Source: Phymatolithon calcareum
Taxonomy: Eukaryota; Rhodophyta; Florideophyceae; Hapalidiales
Reading direction: 5' to 3'
NCBI GenBank assembly: GCA_977006965.1
Contig: OZ345362.1
Location: forward strand, 372,001 to 436,000
Length of the DNA: 64,000 nucleotides
Below, piece by piece: positions 21,976 through 33,975 of the stretch (the first letter of the stretch is position 1; every line of letters begins with the position of its first letter). The notes beneath the pieces were generated by a model that did not search any database, was not told the DNA's origin, and was given only the letters and a program-made list of their open reading frames with translations. Position numbers and translations under genes: made by a program.

Positions 21976-22674
21976 TATTTTCGTGCCTATCTATGGTAAG
22001 GCAACACGATCGCGCTGCAGACGCGTGCGTTCGAGTAGGATGTTTGAAATCGTCTCCCGGACGGAATCCATGACCTTGCACTTGGTCAAGGTGCCTCCCC
22101 GACGACCGAAATCGATGCTCTTGCTAAAATCATGCGGATGACATTGGCATCAGCATCCATGTCTGCCGTGAAATACTCCTCGTTGCTCAAATATTTTGTG
22201 GATTATGCGGTGGCGCGCTTCAACAGAAAAGTCTGCCTCTTTCTTGTGGACGATCTGTGGCCTACTCAAAAGTTCAAGATTAGGTTCTTGCACGATCTTC
22301 GTCAGATATTAAGGTCATGTCCACAGATCCTCATGGCGATAACGAAAAGAAATACACTCATTGCAGACGCAGCCGGGCACACTGTGGACTTCACGTCCAG
22401 AGCGCCACTCGGGCCTGTGTCCACGGGCATGTTCATGATGCATGCGACACGGGATGTGTCTCAAGAAGCGACGGATGACGTGAGAAGGAGTATCGCGACG
22501 ATCTTTACGAATTTTGCAGGATTGCCTATCGCATTAGCAGTACGTGGAAGCACAGTGACGTTCCTGGAAAGAGAATGCGGAACTTTGAAGGTGCATGTGA
22601 CGCGTACGATGTGCAACTGGCAAAGCAGAGAAGCGAACTTGGCGACGACCAAGGCCCCCGAGGTTCGAGGTTGA
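21976..22674 (+). pseudogene. NB-ARC ATPase remnant, copy 2
   Basis: The frame open from 22,048 to 22,674 encodes NB-ARC motifs in order: 'LPDGIHDLALGQG' (the F-x-D-G-I/V...LG strand after the P-loop), Walker B 'VCLFLVDDLWP', an RNBS-B-like 'ILMAITKRNTLIADAAG', 'RAPLGPVSTGMFMMHATRD', and the GLPL box 'GLPIALAV'. Just upstream, 'VPIYG' and 'GNTIALQTRAFE' in two frames look like a ruined Walker A region with two stops. NB-ARC ATPases are nucleotide switches in innate immune and cell-death proteins. With the P-loop broken this one should not bind nucleotide. No sensor domain was found. Either a pseudogene or, less likely, an intron-containing gene. Confidence 0.62.
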
Positions 22675-23077
22675 ACTCCAGAGTAGTTCTCAGTCTGACC
22701 GTCCTAGAAGACGAATTCATCAGTGTATCTGATCGCGTTTAACCGAAGTCAAAATAGATGAACTTACGATGAGTACAAATTAACGGCTTAGGGAGATGCT
22801 GTATACTTCATCATAAAAAAAGATGAGGAACCAATTGAGGATCGCATGGAATCTTTTTCGATTTGGAGGCACGGTGCAAAGTGTGTCAGTGCCATGATTC
22901 AGATCTGTCAACTTTAAATACTCACAACTACAATACCCGTGCGTTACACTCGTCAGGGTATCAATGACGTGTGGTCGCAATCTCCGGTTCGAGAATTCCA
23001 GTTTCCACAGCTCCTCCTCTTGTGAAGTACCGATTGTGCCCTTGTCAATACTGTACAACCCCTGCACTTAGCCACCT

Positions 23078-23759
23078 GTGGTCTCACACTGCCTATACCA
23101 CCCATTTATGCTTTTCGCACACATACTCTCTGGAGGTAAAGATCATCGAGGTGATTCCCAGAAATCGAATGTGGGCGACAATCCTGAAATAATTAGACCA
23201 AAAATATTATCAACATCCTTTAAGCCGACATCCCTCCCATCGAAGGTACTGGATTCTGATTTTCGGGTCGAAGAATTTGTTATGAAAGAAGCGCTGCCCG
23301 TTGGGGCTGTGGGCTCTTCATTTGACGTGGAGGGATTTGCCGCCGTACATGCCTTCCAAGAAACGTCAAACGAACAGATTTCCCGCGACAGCACTATGAG
23401 GTGGGCCACTGACGGCCGTAGCTGCATAGACGAGCTGAACGGGCAACCACGGATGTTTGCAGACATGGTCCGGAATCTATGGAATATTATGGAACGGTTA
23501 TTTGCACGTGAGGTTCAGATAGAGTCTTTTTGGACACCGAGTCACTGCGGCGTTACGAAGAACAAGGCTGCTCATGTACTTGCGTGGCGATGAATCGAGC
23601 CTGGCGCTGCACCAAGCAATACCTCTCACTTTGGAAGCGACACGATCCATCATCAAACCGCCCTGTAGAAGAAAACCAGTGACCCTTCCTGCGCTTCTGA
23701 AAGATCTACACATCTCGGAGAGACTTTCAGAGGTGGGACTACACCAGCTCATAGCATGA
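23078..23759 (+). pseudogene. Retrotransposon RNase H fragment, copy 2
   Basis: A 171-codon frame (23,078-23,593). RNase H similarity starts near residue 57: 'SSFDVEGFAAVHAF' with the catalytic Glu, 'RWATDGRSC' with the second Asp, then 'WTPSHCGV'. The G-N-E-A-A-D end is degraded to 'TKNKAAH'. The C-terminal tail continues after a frameshift at 23,574-23,759 ('SLALHQAIPLTLEATRSII'). It is inserted between the NB-ARC remnant and the LRR pseudogene and is itself dead. Confidence 0.6.
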
Positions 23760-23807
23760 CCGTCGTCCCGCGGGCAAGTATATCCACAACTTGTTGACGC
23801 TGAGAGA

Positions 23808-24728
23808 TCAATCCTCTTTGAAAACGAAACAGACCTCCAACCAACGGAACTGTTTCTTTATTGTGCCGAACAACGTCCGGTACACATCAATTAAATCATT
23901 GCTCCACTCAACGGCAAGACTAGTAAGATTCTCACGGCGCGCAAGATTTTGCAGCACACTGTATTTTCTCTAGCCCGGACAGATGAATCACGCCGATATT
24001 CCCCGCAACAGCCTTCAAAAAGTATGCACTGGGTATAAAAGTGAGACCGCTGGATCGCATGGCACTTCGATTCGCACGTTTGGACAAGCTTGTATCAGAT
24101 TTTGCCGGAGTTATTCAGTGATTAAACAAATGAATGCCTTGAAATAATGAAAGCTCAAACCAAGACCTGTGCATCTGTCCGAAACAACGTTCGTATCATT
24201 CGCGGCAAAGATGCTGCCCACGCGTAAATTATTGATTTGGCTGCAATATTTCTTGACATGTTGCAGAGTAAGAAGAGGCTTTTCTGCACCTTCCAAAGGA
24301 CGAGGGTTCGACTTGAATTTAAGTGCTACTAAAATGGGTCCGACGGACTCCCAATCGTCATTCGTGTCGCCGAGAAAAGCGACAACGCTAAACCGAAGCT
24401 TGATCAGGCTGCGACAATGTGTAGCGATGGAATGAATCCCAACAATCGAAAGCACCGATAAAGAAACGTCCAACACCTCCAACTGCCCGGACACGTTCCC
24501 CAGCATGATTGCCAAATCAAAACACATGTCGCCGCTGGTCTCGAGGGTCCCGCCGATCTCGAGGGTCATTAAATTTGACCGGTGGTTTGAGAAAAGTTCT
24601 ATTACGAAGAGTGAACCTCTCCATCTTTTGTCGTCAATATAGAGAGAGACGAAGAATCAGGCCTGATACGTCGGACTATATCATCCAAAAAAATTCCGGG
24701 CCCGTATAGGCATAATGTCTTCGCATTC
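23808..24728 (-). pseudogene. LRR-type F-box paralogue, decayed, copy 2
   Basis: Mirror of 13,810-14,730. The open 152-codon part is at 24,111-24,569. It carries one private amino-acid change (Asn for Asp before 'LRVGSIFAAND'). It points toward the intact F-box gene. Confidence 0.55.
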
Positions 24729-24884
24729 GAAAGCATATTCGGCGAGAACCTTATATCTGAAAGTTTGCAAGGAGCAGGGCGTCGGGATATAAATGACTTT
24801 GAGACAGTCTCTGTCGTTGCAGCCAATGGATTGGATGGATTTAAGACAGAAAGCATATCGCGTGGATGGATGGTGTGAAGTCAT

Positions 24885-25399
24885 TCATTGAGGCTCGGTT
24901 TGTTGCTCAGATGACGGACGTTGTTCAGAAGAGCTTCGCCAGGAAGCATGCAGATGAAGGTTTCGGTTGAGCTTGTACAAATCGGGATATAGAGTTGTAA
25001 TCACAAAATCGTCTTGAGCGAGAGCGGATGGTTGGGGAATGTTCAACGATAGGGGGATCTTCGATAAGAGTGGTCGCAGTATTTTGGTCTGGAGTAAAGA
25101 CTGCGGTAAACCGTAGAGTCGGTTATGCCTGTATCATTGGGCATCGAGATTCCCACTTTTCTACTTGTTTGCCACGTGTACTCTCAGCATAACATTTTCT
25201 AGCCCATTTCGAATAAAAATGATCAATTGGGACATCAGAAAGAGGAAATCTGCAGAATCAGTTGCTAATCAATTGTCTATGTGGGGTCAAAGGTAGATGT
25301 TCCTTGTTCATATACGATGATATCTGGATCTTCAAATTACGCGCAATCGGTTATCTAAGTTCCCTTAAGCTGTTGTTTGGCAACTCACCATAAAGCGCG
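24885..25399. other. No recognisable gene
   Basis: Between the LRR pseudogene and the small ORF. It is A/T-rich around 25,150-25,320 with frequent stops. The same stretch lies at 13,139-13,653 (inverted) and 33,061-33,575. Confidence 0.4.
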
Positions 25400-25537
25400 A
25401 TGGTCATATCGACACAGGAGAATTCCAGCTCGCAGCGGTTCCTGGAGGTGAAGTTCAGACGGCCCGAATTTCGCGGGCAGAAGGCGTCGAATGTTCTCGC
25501 CAAGAACGCTGCCATCGAAACTGAATCTATTGACTAA
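25400..25537 (+). CDS. Small ORF of 45 codons, copy 2
   Basis: ATG at 25,400, stop TAA at 25,535-25,537. Composition (Arg, Glu, Ser, Lys) looks coding-like and differs from the surrounding A/T-rich DNA. It may be an exon of the composite coiled-coil frame 262 bp downstream. Not recognised. Confidence 0.3.
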   Translation: MVISTQENSSSQRFLEVKFRRPEFRGQKASNVLAKNAAIETESID

Positions 25538-25799
25538 TCAAGCGACACTTAGACGGCATTTCGATTTATTTTGCATGTGTGCGTTGAACTGCCAGTGGCC
25601 TTTGGTGCTGCTAGGACCAGTCTGCGCAACTTAATGGAAGGAATAGTGGCATCATTGGTGAGTCGATAGTAACATATGCGCAAGTGCTGTAAGAAAACAT
25701 CGAAAGTATAGGGGACGAAAGTGTTGATGGGAACCGGGGAGACCAGTTGCGGCATTGCGAAAAGTGAGCGGGTGGTACAGAAGGTCGTAAGTAACGTGG

Positions 25800-26708
25800 A
25801 TGCGAATTGAGCGTGAAAGAAAATTTGAAGCGCTGAGTGTTCTACGCAAGCAGGCTTGGATTCCTCGGACATGCCTGGGACGTCTGTGGCAGACAAACGA
25901 GCGTGAGAATAAGCAACTTATGTCTGAACTCTCAGACATGCACCTTGTTTTGCGGCGCTGGTAGCCCACCCCAGCGAGAATTGTAGCTGGTTGGCGCTAC
26001 ACGATCAAGCGCTTGAACAAGGCAAGACACTATCTGCTGAAAACAATCGTAGTTCTCTTTTCCATGCGCGGTTCTTCGATGGGCACATGCGGAAAAAGGA
26101 TGGTAATGTTCTTCAGTCAAATATGCATGCTTGTCGCGAGTGGTGGGAATGTGAAAAAGTACCCCGAGGATAGTTATATTGAAATGAACCTCGCTCAACA
26201 CTTGGCAATGAGCGAAGGGTGTCATCTGGAATCGTTGCTGTCTGATGTACGATGATCGCAGAGGAGAATGAAGATTGGAGGAATAGTGTGTCTGCGGGAA
26301 AACTTAAGAAATTATCACGGAAGTGTCGGAAAAGTACCTCTCGAATTTGTCTGCGATCTGCATCATGGAGAACGGGTCTCCATGAAATGGGATGAAGGTT
26401 GGTACACGGCGACGTTGAGGAAATTCAACCCGACCCAATACCACGATAACGAAGCAGCGAAAAAGTTTGAGGCTCGACACGGCACGCCCCCGGACGTCGT
26501 CTTGGCCTACGACGACGGAGACGAGCATGTATACGGAACCACCCCAACCGACTCGAAACAGCGCGTTATCGCGTGCGACGAAGATGGTGACACACTCGAA
26601 ATGTATCGTACCATCCCATTCCAGGTCGGCGGAGCGGAGATTCTGATATTGCGCGGCGAAGAAGTTGTCGTGGAAGTTCTTGCCGTATGTCGTGAGCGGG
26701 CTGAGTAA
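25800..26708 (+). pseudogene. Composite coiled-coil/Tudor-like frame, copy 2 (3'-truncated)
   Basis: Continuous frame from ATG 25,800 with stops TAG 25,962-25,964 and TGA 26,253-26,255. The first part is a 54-codon basic/heptad-like peptide. The open Tudor-like part is at 26,268-26,708. The unit boundary at 26,675 removes the RNase H part found in the left arm; the last codons (after 'EEVVVE') come from the next unit's spacer. Confidence 0.55.
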
Positions 26709-26748
26709 CTTGGGAAGTGGCAGCAGGGACGCCCGCAGGGAAAACCAT
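26566..26748 (-). CDS. Chimeric 60-codon ORF at the unit boundary
   Basis: It begins with the original F-box start codon and keeps the first 27 residues ('MVFPAGVPAATSQVTQPAHD' at its start). It crosses the 26,675/26,676 joint and continues into antisense of the Tudor-like frame until a stop. If the original F-box promoter is carried by the spacer, it would transcribe this chimera. Probably a by-product, not a gene. Confidence 0.4.
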   Translation of the reverse strand: MVFPAGVPAATSQVTQPAHDIRQELPRQLLRRAISESPLRRPGMGWYDTFRVCHHLRRTR

Positions 26749-27797
26749 AGCTTTCGATACAATATGTGCTGGGATGGACGTTGTGGCGACGTAGCAGCTT
26801 TCTTTACGCGCGGCTGTGATCGCTGCGCAGACCGCGGTACATCAATCGAGCAAATGGTACCAGATTGGCACTGCCGAAGGGTGCGGAACGTATTTTTTCT
26901 TTTTTTTTCCAAGCGTGCCATAACCAATGTCTATAAAGACACGCGAAAAGGACATGCAAGCCCCAACTGGGCATTGCACATCCAGTTCAGTGCATTACTC
27001 TGTAAGCATATGCCTACTGCACCAACAGCCAGAAAGGCAATTAAAGGTACGAGTGCGACATGTGAAGGTAGATTGGTCTGTTCAAAGGGAATCGTCATCG
27101 ATCTTACATTTTCTTCCTGTGTCCATACTTCGATTATTTCTCTTCTTCTGCTCATCTTCGACACTGTTACCTGTTCCGCTTATTGCCAGTCTTTTCTGAC
27201 GTCGTCGAATTCCTTGATGCACTCCACGACTATGCCCACAATACCACATATCAAGCCGACTGTAGTTCCCCGGGATTGAAAATTCAGTGAATCTCCTTAC
27301 TCTCTTTTGCGTTCTCATAAGTCAGCAACCGAGTTGTTCTGGAACTCATCGTAACAGGCCGCCATTTTTGCTTAACATTTATTTCTGTTAGCGGCTTATC
27401 CGATTATCATGAAAACGGAACGGTACCGACACCATTGTCAGGAGCACAACCCTCGTTTCCGGAAATGTCACATCATTAAACATGCTCGTTTATTTTCAAA
27501 AGAGAAGAAGTATCCTGAAATTTTCTCTCGTTCAACTTATATTCTTTTGTTTCAGGCGACACTGATTGTTCTTCATTACAGAGCCTGTTAAACAAAAGAA
27601 GTGAGTTAGAAGGACAATACGGCATGTGTGGTGACTTGTGGGGTGGACGCTAATCTCTTAAGTGCCGTGGGCACATGGCGCACACATTGGCTCCCCCTGT
27701 TGTTTCACATCAGGTCATTTCATTCTTCGGACGCCAATACGAAATATGAAGTGAGATGGCTTCGAAAAAGCGATGATGATTTCTTTATGTATGTATA

Positions 27798-27876
27798 GGG
27801 GAATAGAGCAATCACCATCGTCATCATGCAGCAAGTGGAATCAAATGAAGCCTTCTAGAAGTGCTAGCCTATTAGA
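27798..27876 (+). repeat. Dispersed non-LTR tail-like repeat, unit-2 copy
   Basis: Same as 19,622-19,700, shifted by 8,176 bp. Confidence 0.55.
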
Positions 27877-28222
27877 TGCAGTTGTGTATTAAAATATTCT
27901 GCCGTAAAAATAAATCAATATATTCGTATTGGAGGAAACAGCCGTATTAAAGTACGTATTGTGTGTGACGGCCAATATACCGTTGTATTTGGCGGAAATA
28001 GTGGGAAAACAGAGCAGCATTTGGGCCTAAATAACCAAATAATATTCGGGCCATAACGCTACCGTGCTCCAACAGTTACTCCCCAATGCACTCTGAAACA
28101 AGCAGTCGACAGCAAATATCATATTATTCGCTTGCTTCTCTGAGCTTCTATTGCGAGGCGTCCCTGCTGCCACTTCCCAAGTTACTCAGCCCGCTCACGA
28201 CATACGGCAAGAACATTTTGAA

Positions 28223-30151
28223 ATGCTTCTTCCCGTGGACCACTCATTGTCCGCCGTGCAGGAAAACGTCACCGCCCAGCACGTGCCTGGTACAATCTTT
28301 GACCTTCTCAGTGAGATCGTGTTGCGGAACATCATTAGGCACGTGAGCCACTATCCTCGTCGGATAGATTGGGCCTCATCATTGTCACCGAGCGATGCTC
28401 TTGTATTGTACAAAGTTGGTGGAAATCTCTCCGACGTTACGAAGAAGATGTTCTGTCAAATCTCTGTCTGGCGTGAACACTCCGACAACAAGATTTTTGA
28501 ATATTATAACTATGACCCCCAGGAGCTGTGCCTCAACCAGCAGTTTACGGACAGTAATGTGTTTGCCGAAATCATGGAGCAAGCCGATCTGTATCCAACC
28601 CTCCTTGCCTTCGATGAACTTCCCATCACGCCGTTGACATGTCGGGTATGGTCTGAATTGTCCTCGCGTATCGAGCCGATTTGTTCTCTTCACATCTTGG
28701 GTGCCCCGGAGCCGATCCTTTTTGACTCTGTTCTTGCCGCCGTCGGCCCCCGTCTGAAGTCGCTCGGCGTGCGGTGCGACAAACCGGACTTGATCAATTC
28801 TGTCGCCCAACACTGCATTGGCCTAGTCGAGCTCACGCTTTATGAGCGCCACGTGAATCTTAGTCGACTCTGGGACACTGTCGGGCCACTACTGCGTGTG
28901 CTTATATTTGAGCAGGACGTCCGAGATCGTCGGGAGCTCAAAGCGATTCAGACCCGATGCCGGAAACTCACAAAACTAGACCTGTACGCGCAATGGGAAA
29001 AGCGCGATCTCAACCCATACATCACCGACCTCTACGCGTCGTATGGTGAGCAATTGCTGTTTGCTAACCTCTTCACTATGGAGCCACTTGATTATCGCAA
29101 GGTTGTCCATGCTTGCCCATTTGTGCAGTGCTCTGCAAGTTTCATAGAGTTTCCTGAGGAGGGTTTTTTGGTCAAGGAAGGCCTTCAGTCGGTTGGTCCG
29201 GCGCTTAGCGTGGCCGCAATTTCTTTTAGCGATGACACCGTGGAAATAGACGGGCTTATGGAAGCTGCCAATGAGTGTCGCAATCTTCGCGAGCTTAAAC
29301 TGGACCAGCTCAAGCTCAACGCTTGCAAGATTGTCGCCGCACTCTTTTCGCTCCCCATGTTTCAACTCAAAATCCTCGCCATAAGCGACGTACAGCGCGA
29401 TTCAAGAGCTCTGCTGGATATCATCGCGAATAATACCGGGGCACTCACGAAGTTCTTGTTCAGCGGATGTATAACGCCCCAGGAGACGGTTCTGGGTCTT
29501 CGCGGCCTCGTTTATGGGAACCCGAATCTAATGCAGCTCGATCTGAACTTGGAAGGGCAAGAAACAGCGGAACCGGCGAGCGTGTACGCATCGACCTCTG
29601 AGGATGAGTTTGCAGTGGCCACTCCCTACAACCGTTATGAAGAGACCAGCAACCCTTACTACGACGAACTTGAAACCCTGTATCTTGACACGAGCGGGAG
29701 CTTCCTCGAAAGAGGTTGGCTCTGTAGACCTCCGCGAAGAGAATTCAATGCTGAACGGGATTTGGCCGAGGTAGAAAGGCGCAATATTGACCGTGATCTG
29801 ACTGCATTTAATCGAAACCCCAGACGCGTTCCCCCTGAGCGCACGGAGATGTCTAGTATTGACAATGAGTTGGCGATTTCCGAGCAACATGGAACGGACG
29901 GGCCAGGCAAGGGGCATTTCGAGGAAGAAGACCTGTATCTCGAGCGGTCTGAAACACCAAGCGAAACGGACTTGGTTGAGTTTGTCAAGGCGGTTTACTT
30001 GGCTACTGAGCTTCGGGAACTGTCAATTCAGATCCCACATCATCTCATCTCAGAGCCACCTATCGCGAAGGAGGCCATAGCAAATGCGTGCCTCCGTTTG
30101 AAAAATCGTCGTGTGCACGTGTGCATTAGCACTGTCAACTACCTTCCCTGA
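28223..30151 (+). CDS. F-box-like/LRR-like protein, copy 3 (N-terminus replaced)
   Basis: Protein identical to copy 2. First in-frame ATG at 28,223; the frame upstream has no ATG back to its stop. Confidence 0.6.
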   Translation: MLLPVDHSLSAVQENVTAQHVPGTIFDLLSEIVLRNIIRHVSHYPRRIDWASSLSPSDALVLYKVGGNLSDVTKKMFCQISVWREHSDNKIFEYYNYDPQELCLNQQFTDSNVFAEIMEQADLYPTLLAFDELPITPLTCRVWSELSSRIEPICSLHILGAPEPILFDSVLAAVGPRLKSLGVRCDKPDLINSVAQHCIGLVELTLYERHVNLSRLWDTVGPLLRVLIFEQDVRDRRELKAIQTRCRKLTKLDLYAQWEKRDLNPYITDLYASYGEQLLFANLFTMEPLDYRKVVHACPFVQCSASFIEFPEEGFLVKEGLQSVGPALSVAAISFSDDTVEIDGLMEAANECRNLRELKLDQLKLNACKIVAALFSLPMFQLKILAISDVQRDSRALLDIIANNTGALTKFLFSGCITPQETVLGLRGLVYGNPNLMQLDLNLEGQETAEPASVYASTSEDEFAVATPYNRYEETSNPYYDELETLYLDTSGSFLERGWLCRPPRREFNAERDLAEVERRNIDRDLTAFNRNPRRVPPERTEMSSIDNELAISEQHGTDGPGKGHFEEEDLYLERSETPSETDLVEFVKAVYLATELRELSIQIPHHLISEPPIAKEAIANACLRLKNRRVHVCISTVNYLP

Positions 30152-30850
30152 TATTTTCGTGCCTATCTATGGTAAGGCAACACGATCGCGCTGCAGACGC
30201 GTGCGTTCGAGTAGGATGTTTGAAATCGTCTCCCGGACGGAATCCATGACCTTGCACTTGGTCAAGGTGCCTCCCCGACGACCGAAATCGATGCTCTTGC
30301 TAAAATCATGCGGATGACATTGGCATCAGCATCCATGTCTGCCGTGAAATACTCCTCGTTGCTCAAATATTTTGTGGATTATGCGGTGGCGCGCTTCAAC
30401 AGAAAAGTCTGCCTCTTTCTTGTGGACGATCTGTGGCCTACTCAAAAGTTCAAGATTAGGTTCTTGCACGATCTTCGTCAGATATTAAGGTCATGTCCAC
30501 AGATCCTCATGGCGATAACGAAAAGAAATACACTCATTGCAGACGCAGCCGGGCACACTGTGGACTTCACGTCCAGAGCGCCACTCGGGCCTGTGTCCAC
30601 GGGCATGTTCATGATGCATGCGACACGGGATGTGTCTCAAGAAGCGACGGATGACGTGAGAAGGAGTATCGCGACGATCTTTACGAATTTTGCAGGATTG
30701 CCTATCGCATTAGCAGTACGTGGAAGCACAGTGACGTTCCTGGAAAGAGAATGCGGAACTTTGAAGGTGCATGTGACGCGTACGATGTGCAACTGGCAAA
30801 GCAGAGAAGCGAACTTGGCGACGACCAAGGCCCCCGAGGTTCGAGGTTGA
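30152..30850 (+). pseudogene. NB-ARC ATPase remnant, copy 3
   Basis: Same translated sequence as copy 2, including the ruined P-loop region and the open Walker B to GLPIAL part (30,308-30,850 from its first ATG). Confidence 0.6.
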
Positions 30851-31253
30851 ACTCCAGAGTAGTTCTCAGTCTGACCGTCCTAGAAGACGAATTCATCAGT
30901 GTATCTGATCGCGTTTAACCGAAGTCAAAATAGATGAACTTACGATGAGTACAAATTAACGGCTTAGGGAGATGCTGTATACTTCATCATAAAAAAAGAT
31001 GAGGAACCAATTGAGGATCGCATGGAATCTTTTTCGATTTGGAGGCACGGTGCAAAGTGTGTCAGTGCCATGATTCAGATCTGTCAACTTTAAATACTCA
31101 CAACTACAATACCCGTGCGTTACACTCGTCAGGGTATCAATGACGTGTGGTCGCAATCTCCGGTTCGAGAATTCCAGTTTCCACAGCTCCTCCTCTTGTG
31201 AAGTACCGATTGTGCCCTTGTCAATACTGTACAACCCCTGCACTTAGCCACCT

Positions 31254-31935
31254 GTGGTCTCACACTGCCTATACCACCCATTTATGCTTTTCGCACACAT
31301 ACTCTCTGGAGGTAAAGATCATCGAGGTGATTCCCAGAAATCGAATGTGGGCGACAATCCTGAAATAATTAGACCAAAAATATTATCAACATCCTTTAAG
31401 CCGACATCCCTCCCATCGAAGGTACTGGATTCTGATTTTCGGGTCGAAGAATTTGTTATGAAAGAAGCGCTGCCCGTTGGGGCTGTGGGCTCTTCATTTG
31501 ACGTGGAGGGATTTGCCGCCGTACATGCCTTCCAAGAAACGTCAAACGAACAGATTTCCCGCGACAGCACTATGAGGTGGGCCACTGACGGCCGTAGCTG
31601 CATAGACGAGCTGAACGGGCAACCACGGATGTTTGCAGACATGGTCCGGAATCTATGGAATATTATGGAACGGTTATTTGCACGTGAGGTTCAGATAGAG
31701 TCTTTTTGGACACCGAGTCACTGCGGCGTTACGAAGAACAAGGCTGCTCATGTACTTGCGTGGCGATGAATCGAGCCTGGCGCTGCACCAAGCAATACCT
31801 CTCACTTTGGAAGCGACACGATCCATCATCAAACCGCCCTGTAGAAGAAAACCAGTGACCCTTCCTGCGCTTCTGAAAGATCTACACATCTCGGAGAGAC
31901 TTTCAGAGGTGGGACTACACCAGCTCATAGCATGA
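31254..31935 (+). pseudogene. Retrotransposon RNase H fragment, copy 3
   Basis: Same protein fragments as at 23,078-23,759. Confidence 0.6.
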
Positions 31936-31983
31936 CCGTCGTCCCGCGGGCAAGTATATCCACAACTTGTTGACGCTGAGAGA

Positions 31984-32904
31984 TCAATCCTCTTTGAAAA
32001 CGAAACAGACCTCCAACCAACGGAACTGTTTCTTTATTGTGCCGAACAACGTCCGGTACACATCAATTAAATCATTGCTCCACTCAACGGCAAGACTAGT
32101 AAGATTCTCACGGCGCGCAAGATTTTGCAGCACACTGTATTTTCTCTAGCCCGGACAGATGAATCACGCCGATATTCCCCGCAACAGCCTTCAAAAAGTA
32201 TGCACTGGGTATAAAAGTGAGACCGCTGGATCGCATGGCACTTCGATTCGCACGTTTGGACAAGCTTGTATCAGATTTTGCCGGAGTTATTCAGTGATTA
32301 AACAAATGAATGCCTTGAAATAATGAAAGCTCAAACCAAGACCTGTGCATCTGTCCGAAACAACGTTCGTATCATTCGCGGCAAAGATGCTGCCCACGCG
32401 TAAATCATTGATTTGGCTGCAATATTTCTTGACATGTTGCAGAGTAAGAAGAGGCTTTTCTGCACCTTCCAAAGGACGAGGGTTCGACTTGAATTTAAGT
32501 GCTACTAAAATGGGTCCGACGGACTCCCAATCGTCATTCGTGTCGCCGAGAAAAGCGACAACGCTAAACCGAAGCTTGATCAGGCTGCGACAATGTGTAG
32601 CGATGGAATGAATCCCAACAATCGAAAGCACCGATAAAGAAACGTCCAACACCTCCAACTGCCCGGACACGTTCCCCAGCATGATTGCCAAATCAAAACA
32701 CATGTCGCCGCTGGTCTCGAGGGTCCCGCCGATCTCGAGGGTCATTAAATTTGACCGGTGGTTTGAGAAAAGTTCTATTACGAAGAGTGAACCTCTCCAT
32801 CTTTTGTCGTCAATATAGAGAGAGACGAAGAATCAGGCCTGATACGTCGGACTATATCATCCAAAAAAATTCCGGGCCCGTATAGGCATAATGTCTTCGC
32901 ATTC
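31984..32904 (-). pseudogene. LRR-type F-box paralogue, decayed, copy 3
   Basis: Same as the left-arm version; the open 152-codon part is at 32,287-32,745. Confidence 0.55.
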
Positions 32905-33575
32905 GAAAGCATATTCGGCGAGAACCTTATATCTGAAAGTTTGCAAGGAGCAGGGCGTCGGGATATAAATGACTTTGAGACAGTCTCTGTCGTTGCAGCC
33001 AATGGATTGGATGGATTTAAGACAGAAAGCATATCGCGTGGATGGATGGTGTGAAGTCATTCATTGAGGCTCGGTTTGTTGCTCAGATGACGGACGTTGT
33101 TCAGAAGAGCTTCGCCAGGAAGCATGCAGATGAAGGTTTCGGTTGAGCTTGTACAAATCGGGATATAGAGTTGTAATCACAAAATCGTCTTGAGCGAGAG
33201 CGGATGGTTGGGGAATGTTCAACGATAGGGGGATCTTCGATAAGAGTGGTCGCAGTATTTTGGTCTGGAGTAAAGACTGCGGTAAACCGTAGAGTCGGTT
33301 ATGCCTGTATCATTGGGCATCGAGATTCCCACTTTTCTACTTGTTTGCCACGTGTACTCTCAGCATAACATTTTCTAGCCCATTTCGAATAAAAATGATC
33401 AATTGGGACATCAGAAAGAGGAAATCTGCAGAATCAGTTGCTAATCAATTGTCTATGTGGGGTCAAAGGTAGATGTTCCTTGTTCATATACGATGATATC
33501 TGGATCTTCAAATTACGCGCAATCGGTTATCTAAGTTCCCTTAAGCTGTTGTTTGGCAACTCACCATAAAGCGCG

Positions 33576-33713
33576 ATGGTCATATCGACACAGGAGAATT
33601 CCAGCTCGCAGCGGTTCCTGGAGGTGAAGTTCAGACGGCCCGAATTTCGCGGGCAGAAGGCGTCGAATGTTCTCGCCAAGAACGCTGCCATCGAAACTGA
33701 ATCTATTGACTAA
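33576..33713 (+). CDS. Small ORF of 45 codons, copy 3
   Basis: Same as 25,400-25,537. Not recognised. Confidence 0.3.
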   Translation: MVISTQENSSSQRFLEVKFRRPEFRGQKASNVLAKNAAIETESID

Positions 33714-33975
33714 TCAAGCGACACTTAGACGGCATTTCGATTTATTTTGCATGTGTGCGTTGAACTGCCAGTGGCCTTTGGTGCTGCTAGGACCAGTCTG
33801 CGCAACTTAATGGAAGGAATAGTGGCATCATTGGTGAGTCGATAGTAACATATGCGCAAGTGCTGTAAGAAAACATCGAAAGTATAGGGGACGAAAGTGT
33901 TGATGGGAACCGGGGAGACCAGTTGCGGCATTGCGAAAAGTGAGCGGGTGGTACAGAAGGTCGTAAGTAACGTGG

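Larger units (their letters stand above)
18500..26675 (+). repeat. Tandem unit 1 (8,176 bp)
   Basis: First of three head-to-tail units of spacer plus right arm. The boundary at 26,675/26,676 joins the Tudor-like frame directly to the 58 bp of F-box 5' sequence that starts the next spacer. A base at about 24,228 (T for C) is private to this unit. Confidence 0.93.

Noticed and set aside
25800-25964. bZIP or oomycete START/M96-type protein start
   Set aside because: The basic, heptad-like peptide is reminiscent but too short and without a downstream domain match.
11862-26676. Pure sequencing fold-back artefact
   Set aside because: Not fully excluded, but copy-specific base changes and three further direct units with a separate breakpoint make a simple fold-back unlikely.
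26304-26927. 207-codon minus ORF across the unit boundary
   Set aside because: Made of antisense of the Tudor-like frame joined to a shadow frame of the F-box leader; an artefact of the junction.
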